Shown piece after piece: positions 13,063 through 23,912 of a stretch of DNA of 64,000 nucleotides (positions within the stretch are counted from its first letter, which is position 1; each line of letters starts with the position of its first letter). The DNA is taken from contig CM067539.1 of NCBI GenBank assembly GCA_034509755.1, forward strand, positions 64,552,513 through 64,616,512, written 5' to 3'. The translations under genes and the position numbers were made by a program. The notes under the pieces were generated by a model that ran no database searches, was not told where the DNA came from, and saw only the letters and a program-made list of their open reading frames with translations. The DNA is from Anisodus tanguticus (Eukaryota; Streptophyta; Magnoliopsida; Solanales; Solanaceae).

Positions 13063-13189
13063 TGGTATCAGGAGCCAAAAATCCTTCCCTACCTAAAACC
13101 TAATTCTGGCCGCCCATACCTTCTTTTTTCTGGCGCCGAACCATTCATATACCACACACCTTTTTTGCCCTCTTTCACCGAAGAGCAAA

Positions 13190-14050
13190 GAATAATATTC
13201 CAAGCGTTAGCTCCTGTAGCTATGGGCATGTAGGATAATCTATCTTTCTTTTAGATCACTGAAATATGCGCCTATATTCTCTTTTCGATCAGCCGTAGCT
13301 CCCCTTTCACTTACCCTATGAACTACAACGCGCCTTACTGGAAGAAGAACTCCAACTTGAACCAAGCAGACTGACCTAGTGGATAAATCAGAAATACAGA
13401 AAGAAAAAAATCAATTGAACCAGACGTACCGATGAATTCTACCGTACTCCATGCAACTATGGTTGTTGATCCTGCAAAGTCTACCCAAAGGTTCAAGCCA
13501 GATTGTAGGAAGTAGAGATTGTTTGTTATTGCTTATGCCTCAGTAGAGAAGTAAAGTTATGTTCTCCTCTCTTTCTCTTACGTACTGCACATGAATAGGC
13601 TCTTACTTAGGCCTTCAAGGAGGAAGCATTTTTTTCCTAAATTCCCGGGCCTCCTCTTAGCTTAGGTGGTAATCAAGCCAGTACTTGTGGATTTAGGGGA
13701 GGCATCAAGTCGGAAGACGCTTGACTAATATAATAGAATGTAAAAGGACTCTATTATGATCTTACGAATCTAAAGATCTCAAAATGGGATCTATGCGGGA
13801 TCGAGGACCCCCTCGAGTCCTCTTCTCCCCAGGCAAATTGATCTCGGGATTGATATACTGCTGCCCAGCCCTCTAGCGATACGCTTAAAAAAGTCAAGGA
13901 GAAACTTCCATTCAATTCACGCACCAAAGACCTCTGACTACGCTCATCAGCCTTTTTTTTTAATCATGTAAGCATTGCAGATGGGACTCTTTTAAGTATT
14001 GTAAAAGAAAGGGCCCGCTGATAGAGCTGGGTGGGGAGGCGATACTTGTT
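13190..14050. other. Organelle-like (probably mitochondrial) DNA block inside copia element 1
   Basis: Base composition is more GC-balanced than the surroundings, open frames are absent, and the style (for example AAAGGGCCCGCTGATAGAGC near 14009 and CGGGCCTCCTCTTAGC near 13646) is that of plant mitochondrial intergenic DNA. It begins soon after the copia leader (about 13080-13185) and ends before the proline-rich gag/protease spacer at 14083, so it replaces gag. The source is inferred from style only. It could be several joined fragments, or plastid rather than mitochondrial. Confidence 0.45.
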
Positions 14051-14082
14051 ATCAGGTCAGAGAGAGCATTATAGCAAAAATA

Positions 14083-17000
14083 GTGGAAACCCCCCAACTC
14101 TGCAAACATCCTCGATATACATTGATATACAACCCTCCTCTCTTCCCTATCTATTCAACAGGCCATATACACATCGTCTACAGCCTATACAAGCAGTTAT
14201 ACACCTCGTATACATCCCGAACTCACCCTATTTTTTCCCCTCATGGCAGCGTCAAAATAACACTGCCCCGAATTTCGGCAGTGTCATTCTGCAGCCGCGG
14301 CCCAGCAACAGTTGGGGCTACAACCGCGGCCCGACTTCTGGCAGCCCAACAACCCAGGTTCTAGCAATCAATTTTGGGCCCAATTTCAAGCAGTCTACCG
14401 GTCCGCCCCAGTCCAGTCAATGGGCCACAACAATCCGTCCCTACTTCCTGGAGCCCAGCAGTCCGCTCCAGTCCTCTCCCAATCTAATTTAGGCCCGACT
14501 TTCGTCACATTAACTCCTCAATAGCCCGATAACGCGTGGTATATGAATACGGGTGCCACGTCTCACCTCACCAACAATTCTGGTAATCTTTCTCAACTGC
14601 GAAGTTTAAATACTCCACAATCTATTATGGTTGAAAGCGGTCATCGCATCCCAATTCAAGGGTTTGGCGACACACTAACCCCATCACCGCATCCCCGCAT
14701 CCCCGCATCCCCGCTTCTCCCTAAATAACGTCCTATATGCCCCAAATATTATCAAGAACCTAATCTCCGTTCAAAAATTTGCCACAGATAATTTTGTATC
14801 AATTAATTTTGATCCGTTTGGGTTTTCTGTAACAGACCTACGTATTGGAAAACTTCTTACGAGATGCAATAGTGAGGGGGACCTCTATCATTTCCTATCC
14901 ACGTCCGCTGCCAGTGTCACCCCTTCCACATCTCAAACTACCCATGTCTCTTATCCCACTGCGTTAGCAATAATCTCTCCGTCAACCTGACACAATAGAC
15001 TTGGATACCTAGGAGCTCTTGTTTTTAATTTTTTTCGAAACAATAATTTGATTCGTTGTAATAATGGGAAATTTGTCCAACAATATTTTTCTTGCCCTTT
15101 AGGCAAACATGTTTGCCTTCCTTTTTAGTGTTCTTCAAGTGTTACGTTTTCTCCCTTTGACATTATTCATGCAGATTTATGGACATCTCTCATCACTAGC
15201 TCACTAGGTCATAAATTTTATCTCGTCTTATTAGATGACTATTCTCACTTTATCTGGGTCTATCCGCTTAAATTCAAGTCTGAAGTGTTTTCCAAGTTTC
15301 TTGCACTCCCTGTCTATGTCAAAACGCAATTTGAAAAAGATATAAAATTATTTCAATGTGACAACGGTCGTGAGTTTAATAATTCAGCGTTTCACAATTT
15401 TTTCTCCACTAATGGCATGGTTATCCGATTCTCTTGTCCACACACCTCCTCCCAAAATGGCAAGACCGAACGAATCATTCGCACTATCAATAACATGGTT
15501 CGTACGATCCTATTCCATGCCTCCTTCCCCCTGTCTTTTGGGTCTATGCTGTCAAAATGGCCGAATATATTCTAAATATTTTGCCCACCCAAGCTCTCCA
15601 GAATAGAACATCCACCAAAATTCTATTCCGTAGGATCCCAACTTATGAGCACTTACGAATTTTCGGTTGTCTTTGCTATCCAAACCTTGCCTCCACCGCC
15701 CCTCATAAATTAACACTCTAAATCACTATGTGTCTTCGTAGGGTTTCCATCTAATCATATGGGCTATTTTTGCTATGACTTGTCCACTAGTCAAATCCAT
15801 GTCTCTTGTCACGTTACGTTCAACGAGATGATTTTTTCCTTCGCAAATATTCAAAAATTCCATAACACGGACTATACCTTTCTAGACGAGTCTGACACCT
15901 CCCCCATCACACTTCACGAACTGCGTCAGTCCACCACCGCCCCATCTCCGCCACCTCTGCTTGCCACTGCCACCACTGCCACCATTTGCAGTCTGTCAGC
16001 AAACCACCCCGCCATCCGGTCCGTGCGCCACCTACTGCGCCACCTCGGCGGCGTATCGAGTCTCGATCCTTTCGTCTCAGTCTCCATCCCAGATATCGCT
16101 GATTGCCACCACCACCACCGGCAATCGGCCCAACATCTCTCTGTACCGACCGGTCATTATCTCAAATACCCACTGGCAACCCAAACCAACACCGACTATG
16201 TCACCGTACCCTATAGCCGATAATCCACAAACCTACACCGACCTCGCATCTACACCAGTTCCCAGAAACCGTCCAAGTGCCAATACCCGAAATGACACAC
16301 CCATACCGCCACAATGTCAACCCAGACCCAACCTACTGCCATCATCAAACCCGACACCGACCACCCTACACCACGTCACCCTACCCAGATCCTCGCCTCC
16401 ACACATCCCAATGTCGTCCCCGAAATAACCTACCCAATGCCCTGTTCTGTCGACCAACCCAGTCAACACCCCGACTTCATCCCTGCCTCCAGTGACCAGA
16501 CACCAGCTACCCACCAAAATACCCATCCTCCAACTGCCCTACTCACCCAATGGAAACCCGTTTCCAACACGGAAATTTCAAGCCCAAAGTCCAGTTTAAC
16601 TTATCCACACAAACCATTTCCCCAATTCCCAAAAATCCAAAATTAGCCAAACTAGTCCCAAATTGGAATGCGGCCATGTGTGAGGAATTGAATGCTTTAA
16701 CGAAACAACACACCGGAGGGGGTGAATGTGATCCGATGCATGTTGTTTTTTCGTCACAAATACATAGACTAGTGATCTAGAGAGATATAAGGCGAGACTT
16801 GTGGCTAATGACACTAATCAACATGAAGGTATTGATTGTGGTGAGACGTTCAATCCTGTTGTTAAACTGGCTACCATTCGCACAGTTCTGAGTATTGTTA
16901 TGTGTAAGCATTTGTCGATTCATCAGCTTGATTTGAAGAATGCATTTCTATATGGGGATTTGAAAGAAACGATTTACATGCACCAGCCGCCTGGTTTTAT

Positions 17001-17916
17001 CCATCCAGCAGCCCATCAGTATGTATGACATCTCCGTAAGTCACTTTATGGGTTGAAACATGCCCCTAGAGCATGGTATGATCGCTTTGCACAATACATT
17101 ATGCGGATTGGGTTCGTATGCAGCAAGTGTGATAATTCTCTATTTATTTTTCATAGAGGTGGTATCATTGCTTATTTTTTGTTATATGTGGATGACATTG
17201 TGCTTACTGCCTCCTCTGATTTGTCGAAAAATGAGATCATTGTATTTTTTAAAACCGGATTTGCTATGACTAACTTGGGAAAGTTGAGTTATTTTTTGGG
17301 ATATCAGTGACTAGGTCTGCACATTCTATATTTTTGTGTCAGCGCAAGTATGCAGAGGAGATAATATACATAGCTAAAATGGCGAACTGCAAGATAATGT
17401 ACACTCCAGTTGACTCTAAATAAAAGCTTAGTATTGTTGATGGTAATCCAGTGTCCGATCCCACACTTTACAGGAGTCTTGCAGGAGCACTACAGTATAT
17501 TACTTTTACCAGGCCTGATATTGCTTATGTTGTTCAGCAGGTGTGCTTATTCATGCTCCACCTCATGCTACTGTGTGTTCTTAGGGGATAATTTCATTTC
17601 TTGGTAAGCCACCTTATCCCGTTCGAGTGTAGAAATAGAGTATAGAGGTGTTGCAAATGTTGTTGCTGAGATCTGCTGGCTCTGAAACCTCCTTTTGGAG
17701 CTTCAGTGTCCCTTGTGTAAGGTGTCTTTGGTTTACTGTGATAACATATCCGTCATATATTTATCTCATAATCCGGTTCAACATCAGCGAACCAAACACA
17801 TTGAGATGGATATACACATTGTTCGTGAGAAGGTTGTTATCGGTCATGTTAAGGTGTTGCATGTGCCTTATTCGTATCAGTATGAGGATATCTTCACGAA
17901 AGGTCTTCCTAGATAG
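14083..17916 (+). pseudogene. Copia polyprotein remnant (PR-INT-RT-RNase H), element 1
   Basis: Protease: WYMNTGATSH at 14540-14570, where the catalytic Asp of the usual D-T/S-G is Asn. Integrase: DDYSHFIWVYPL (15234-15270), then FQCDNGREFNN and CPHTSSQNGKTERI (15350-15470). A long Pro/Ser/Thr-rich linker spans 15890-16600. RT: VKLATIRTVLS, QLDLKNAFLYGDL, a TGA near 17028, SLYGLKHAPRAWYDRF and the catalytic YVDDI (about 17190). RNase H: VYCDNISVIYLS and HQRTKHIEMDIHIVRE (17720-17830), ending DIFTKGLPR at 17916. Frameshifts lie between most domains, so the element cannot move on its own. Confidence 0.9.
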
Positions 17917-17977
17917 CTATTCCTCGACTTCAGATCCAGTCTTAGCGTCCGGCCTCCTCCCGCTCCGCATGAGGGGG

Positions 17978-18144
17978 TGTATTAACGTATATTATCAAAT
18001 ATACTCCATATATTTTGTAATATTTAGTGTTGTACAATAATGATAGATATAAGATCCTTATTGTATTAGGATTCCACATTGTACACACTATATATATTTA
18101 TATTAATGAGAAAGACTTTCAAGGAAAATTAATACAATTCTACC
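17978..18144 (+). repeat. 3' LTR of copia element 1
   Basis: Starts TG directly after the purine tract; differs from the 5' copy by a handful of substitutions and short indels, indicating an insertion that is not very recent. Confidence 0.85.
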
Positions 18145-20090
18145 TTGAATATAAAATATTCCAAACTCCTACCTGGAATTCCATTTGGTTATATTTAAAG
18201 CAACATTGACCCCATCAATTTAATATACATTTTCTACACTCATTTTGTTAGTATAGTATTATTCCACTTGTCTGTATTTTATGAACTTCAAGTTATAGTA
18301 ATTTTCATCATGGTATAACGTAATCATTCGATATTCTCAGTAGATTGATTAATTTAAATGTGTCACGTAAAATTCATATAGTTGAGAAATGCTTTCTATA
18401 TATTATGGTTTTTTTTTAATTTTTATGGTTTGAACTCGAAATTTTCGATCAATGGTCAACGAATCTGATCCATTTGTTGAATTTCTTGGCGGTTCAAGCT
18501 ACGATGATTGATAATAACATAATTATTGAAAAAACTTATCAATATTATGGAATATTATCAAACAGAGGGTTCAAACATGTTTTTTCTTTTTGTAGGTTAA
18601 TAATGAATGATGATGTGCTTGTACTTTTTTTCATGAAGAAGTAGATCTCAGAGCTTTCGTCTAATTTGGATCTTCAGAGCTTGATGTGCTCGAAGGAGCC
18701 ATCATCATCTTATCAAAATAATTTTTTTGACACTCATGATGACCCAAACAATAATTTCGTTATTCCTTGTGGCTGAACCAGCTTAAAAGCAAGCTACCTC
18801 TCGCCTATCTCACCTTTCCTTCAAACTTTTCTTCATATTCATATGAATGAAGGTCTGTATGGATAGTGGGAACGAAAAATGTTACCGATATGATAAATAT
18901 ATTAACTAATAAAGATATGACGTGTGACTTTTATATAATTATTTGTCAGAATTAATTAATGACATATTTTAATTTCAATTTTTTACTTAACTTTATTAAA
19001 TGAATACATGATTTAGTGTTTATATCAAATATAAAAAATGATTTTTGTTGTATCTTTTAAGTTTTTTGTTTCGCACTTGTATCTTTTAACATTTATGTGG
19101 AAAAAGTAAGAAAACAAAGGAATTGGTGTTTTCTGTCCCGTTACTCCAACTCAAGACTTGTTCTTGGACAAAAGTACCCTTTCTATTTTTGCATTTAATT
19201 ACTTTTCGATTTTATTTTTTATAAGTTAAATAATATTTCAATAAATATTCTATTCCATGTGATTATGAACTTTCCATCAAATTTTAACGGTCAACTTCAA
19301 TCATTCTCCATTATTGTCATCATTATAGTTTCATTAGTTTGAGAAAAAGATGTTTTTCAGTTCATTATTTCTTTCATTGAGTTTTAATTTTGCTCTCTTT
19401 ATTTTCCTATTTTTTTTCTCTATACATTATTTTGTAAGTAAAGACGGCGTACAATAGACCCTTGTGGTTTGGTCCTTCTCCGGATCTCACGTATAGCAGG
19501 AGCTTAGTGCACCGGACTGCCTTTTTTCTGAGGAAATGACATGTAATCAATATGTGCAAGTCCTTATCTCAGTTCAAGCTTTAAATATAAAATTATCTTT
19601 ATTAGAAAACACTTTCTTTTAATGTGGAATTTCGTAACGCAGATCCGAAATTGATCGGCCCCATGGGACAGCAGGTAAAAAAAAGTGCAAGTCTGATAGA
19701 GTTATACACTAGTAGCTTGTAAATTCAATGTCATTGCAATTTTTTCAATAAGGATTTGTCATAATTCATGGAGACCGTGATAAAAAATTTAGAAACATTA
19801 ATTAAACTTGTCGATATTTAATAAAATAAAATCAGATTATCCAATTGCCCTTTTTTTTAATTAACCCATAGTTATAGATCATATCACAAGGAATTAGATT
19901 AGACTTGTGGAATTAAGTTTTGATATGACAAAGGAAGAGAAGAATAATGTCACTATTAAACCCCAAGTGACCCATGTCAAAAAGGCACTTAGCAGACGTC
20001 TCAAAAAATCTGACAGGAAGCTCTTCCTTTAATATTTTACACATCATGAATTTAAATTAATCGAAGCGTCAAAAAGTGATATAATTTTAG
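18145..20090. other. Intergenic AT-rich DNA with one SINE fragment
   Basis: No gene seen. The only recognisable element is an Au-type SINE piece at 19440-19533. The rest is AT-rich, with many stops in all frames. Confidence 0.5.
19440..19533 (+). mobile_element. Au-type SINE, 3' half
   Basis: The run from GGCGTACAATAGACCC through GGAGCTTAGTGCACCG to CTGCC plus a T tract matches the well-known 3' part of the angiosperm Au SINE as I remember it. The tRNA-related head is missing, so this is a truncated copy. Confidence 0.7.
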
Positions 20091-20096
20091 AAGAAG

Positions 20097-20478
20097 CACA
20101 CTCCAAAAGCTAGCTATTGCAGTGGAAGAGCTCAAGGCTATATAAGCTCCACATCAGCTTTCCATTTAAACGATGTGGGACTCTAGTCCCATTCCTTGCA
20201 ATTATCCTAATAAACCACTACGCTTCGAATATGTCTTCCTCGACGGCTATGCGTTAAACATTGCTAGCCTCGGTCGAATACTGTCTTACCAATGTCACAT
20301 CCATGGCTCGACAAACACGAAGAGCGGTGAGTGGCTCTGATACTATTGATACAACCTTAAAAGAACTACACCCCAAAAATTAACTATTGAAGTGAGAGAG
20401 CTAAGACTATATAAGTCTCACATCAACTCCCTTTTTAATTGATGTGGAACTCAAGTCCCATTCCATACAATAATATCA
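20097..20478 (+). repeat. Pair of direct repeats (dispersed plant repeat)
   Basis: Two related copies about 255 bp apart (20101-20215 and 20354-20470) share the order: CCAAAA, TAGCTATTG or TAACTATTG, a GTGGAAGAG-like purine stretch, CTATATAAG, TCCACATC or TCACATC, then GATGTGG and CTCAAGTCCCATTCC. No coding capacity. Such pieces are dispersed in plant genomes; the family name is not known to me. Confidence 0.7.
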
Positions 20479-20939
20479 TAACAAAGAGATAATGGATACG
20501 AAGATATCGGGCGAAAAACAAAAAAAAAAAAAAAACTCTTAAAGCATGTTAAAAAAAGAACATCTTAAGCAATTATCTCTACTCTACCCTTTCACTTTAA
20601 ATCATATCACACTTCGACATATAGATTGCCATTTGCCACCAGAACAAAAAAAAAGTAATCATTTTGACAGTACATTTATTACTTTGTTTTAAAACAATAC
20701 TATTTACAATTTTTAAACATTCCTTCAAATTAGAACATAATGTATCAGGAATCTAACCAATGACCCATACAAAGGAAAGTTAGACATCCTATCCTTTTTG
20801 GTATATTTACTTCTTCTCACCCATTCATCTTTTTTTTTTTAAAAATTGTTTATTACATATGAGTAGGAAAAGGGAAAGGGAAAATGGGGAGGATCTCACC
20901 CATTCATCAACCCTCATATTACGATTTATTTACATATAC

Positions 20940-23245
20940 TTTTTCACATCACTATTTTTATTTTTATTTTATTTTTAATTTAAAAAGTTTTACAATTATA
21001 ACTCTTGAAAAATTATTCTTCAGAAAATGTTAGATTCAGATCTAATTTTTATTGCTCAACTTACAAACAAAACATTAAATTGTCGTATAATGTTTGCAAT
21101 AATTTAAAAAAATTTAAACCCTAATCTATAACATACTCTGATTAAAAAAATTTACTTTGCTCAAGAGGAATCTTTAGACATGATCTAAAACGTTCATAAA
21201 TTACAAGATAAATAAAAAGAGGGTCATTTATCAAACAATTATACCCAAAGGACAATCCGCAAACAATTCTAACTAGTATCGAATACCGGGCGAAAAAAAA
21301 TCCTTATACTATGAAAATGACCATTTTGTCCCTCTTTTTTTTCTTCATCACCTTAGTCATATCCTTCTCACTCTCCCTCTTTGTTTCACATGCACTTATA
21401 TTTTTCATTACAATACTTTTGAGAACCAAGACAAAATGCTCACATAATATTAGATGTTAGGTATCTTCCACCCACTCCCAACCCTCCACCTCACCCCAAA
21501 CCCAACCAACCCGACAAAAACAAACCCCTCTTGTTCTATTCTGTTCCTCTTTTTTTTTTTGGGTCCTCCAAAATTCTTTCACTGGATATCATATATACCA
21601 TCTATCATCTCTTCCTAAAAAAATACGAAAACAAATCCCACCATTGGATTCCAAGAATGTAAATAGATATAACAACACAAAAACAATAATAGTAATCTTC
21701 TTCTTCTTCACTAATGGTAACTAAAAGTAGGAATGTCCTAAAACAATTATTATTAGGGACAAATGTACTTGAACACATTCGTATTATTAATAAAATTAAT
21801 ATATTTATGGCATTTGCAATAATTAAATTATTTTTTGATTATTTGTAATTATTCATTAATGTGCATCCCTTGAGCTGACGTTGTCATTAATAGAGTGAGA
21901 TATTAATGATAGAGCGTAACTCTAAAACGGCCTCGACTAATGATCATCGAGAATGGAACTCTAAAACGTTCACATTGATACTTTTGGAAAGTATTGGTAT
22001 ACCCTGCTGATAAACTATTTTGTTAGACATGTCTAGAGTGTTATCAACATGTGGGTTATAAAGGTCCTTTGACTTGAAGTCAATACGCACCTTGTTTACA
22101 AAGTAATGTACTTTGACCATGTCCTAAGCTTAAACTCCTTATAGGATAAGACACAGCTTGTGTCGGGTATATTATGATGTAAATTAAGGTGGTAGTTGAG
22201 CCAAGAATATGATTCATTTCTCGATTGGATATTCGAGAGAGCACTCAACTTCTCAGTGATATTAGGTCGACCAAGTCATTGGCTAATGCAAGAGACATAT
22301 TTAGAATATGGTCTAGTTGTCGATTAATATAGATGAGATAAAGTGATCAAGCCATTTGGATAGACATATGACAAATCCTAAGCTTGATCGAGTGTGTCGC
22401 GAATGAAATGAATTAGCATCTCACATAAAGGTTATGTTTGCTGGATTCATGTAAACGTACTTCATATGTTGAGTTCGTCGTACGGCGCGATCTAGGAGTT
22501 CCGTATGGACCTTAATTGGATTAATGTCGATATATAAAGGCCTATAGGGTCACACTATGTCGATTGTCTATTCGATCTAAGGGTGTATTTAGCAAATATT
22601 AAATATTCGATTTGGAATCGAGATATTTAAATTGATAATAACTATGGGATAATTTCTATTAGATGGAAATTATTTAATTAACTGAAAATTGGATTTTGGA
22701 TTTAATGTGCTGAATATATATATATTAAACGAGAAACGTTACTGACGTAAGGCGCCGCGGTGCCGACCCGGCAGTGGGCCCAGTCAGACTTTCCCATTGC
22801 ACCTCATTTTTGGGCCAGACTTAGAGCTCAACCCTAATTCATTTCTGACCTAATTATAACTATAAATACAGCACCAAACCATTGTTATTATTTACTAATT
22901 CTCATAAGCAAATTCTAGACTTAGAGTCTAGGATAAAACTCTCTCAAACCTCTGCCAAGATTTTCTGGCTTTCCTGACAGAGGAATACACCGTAGCATTG
23001 TGCTTGCGGTTGAAAAGGAAATCGCGTGTCCACCCTTTAGTAAAGACTCCAGATAATACAACATGTAAGTGTTCATGTTTTATGTTATAGGTTTTGATTG
23101 TCATATAACCATACCAGAAGAAATTGTTGGGGTAAGTAGAATAAAATTTTAAACTTCCGATGTACTTTGCTCATGTGTTTTGAACCCAACAAAACCCTAC
23201 AGTAACTACTGCAAGTGCTGCTACATCAACACAAAAATTTCAAAC
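20940..23245 (+). repeat. Upstream tandem copy of the IRKI promoter and first codons, split by a solo LTR
   Basis: 20940-21721 plus 23202-23245 align with 23260-23957: shared landmarks are the tract before CATTTTG(T/C)CCCTC, CACTCTCCACCCACTCCC-like text, the phrase CCATTGGATTCCAAGAATGTA, the ATG (21714 against 23913) and then ACAAAAATTTCAA. The copy stops about 48 bases into the coding region, so it has no gene body. It is a 5' duplication of the functional gene that follows directly. An LTR insertion lies 6 bases after the copied ATG. Confidence 0.85.
21722..23201. mobile_element. Solo LTR, about 1.48 kb
   Basis: The flanks GTAAC at 21717-21721 and GTAAC at 23202-23206 are an exact 5 bp target duplication. 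The insert ends ...CCCTACA and starts TA where TG is expected. It has a promoter-like TATAAATA at about 22859-22866 with a following leader, typical of an LTR transcription start, and no gag or pol sequence. Uninterrupted, the flanks read as the copied start of the IRKI coding region. The parent family is not identified; a copia-type element is likely from the 5 bp duplication and LTR style. Confidence 0.8.
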
Positions 23246-23912
23246 TACCATTTAGATTTTATTTCTACTTTTAAAAGCAGTACAAATATAGCTCTAAAAA
23301 ATTACCCTTCTGAATAACATGAGACTCAAGTTTAATGTTTGTTCTTATATTTATCAACCTAACATATAAAACATTAAATCGTCACTAACGTTTGTAATAA
23401 CTTACAAAAAATTTAAATTTTGATCTAACGTTTTTTTATAAGATTATTTATTTGCTCAAAAAGATATTTTGATTGTGGTCTAACTCATGAAATCCAAATT
23501 AGTCGTGACCCTAAAACGAGCACCGAACACTGGGGGACAAATAACAAAAATTCTCATAGTATTCAAATGACCATTTTGCCCCTCCTCGTTACTTCTTTTT
23601 CTTTTTCTTCCTTACCTCTCCCTCTTTGCTTCACGTGCACTCATATTTCCATTAATACCTTTGACAACCAAGACAAAATAGTCTCTTCCACTCTCCACCC
23701 ACTCCCTTAACACCCCCCCCCCCACAAAAACTACCCTCTCTTTTGTTGGCCCTCCAAAATTCGTTCACTAGATATCACACAATCCATCATCTCTTCCTCT
23801 CAAAAAAAAAAAAAAACCACATCCAACCATTGGATTCCAAGAATGTAGATAGAGATATATATAACATCACTATAACATAAGAAAAAAATTCTATTTTTCT
23901 TCTTACTTACAT

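Larger units (their letters stand above)
12894..18144 (+). mobile_element. Ty1/copia retrotransposon with short (about 167 bp) LTRs
   Basis: Two near-identical direct repeats (12894-13062 and 17978-18144) bound the element. A primer-binding site complementary to initiator Met-tRNA (TGGTATCAGGAGCC, 13063-13076) follows the first, and a purine tract (GAGGGGG, 17971-17977) precedes the second. The phrase CTTGAATAT lies at both outer junctions, consistent with a 5 bp target duplication, though the exact LTR start is ambiguous. Inside: a foreign block in place of gag (13190-14050), then protease, integrase, RT and RNase H in correct copia order, all broken. Confidence 0.9.

Noticed and set aside
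15961..16646. Pro/Thr/Ser-rich open frames at 15961-16646
   Set aside because: They are alternative frames of the low-complexity linker between copia integrase and RT.
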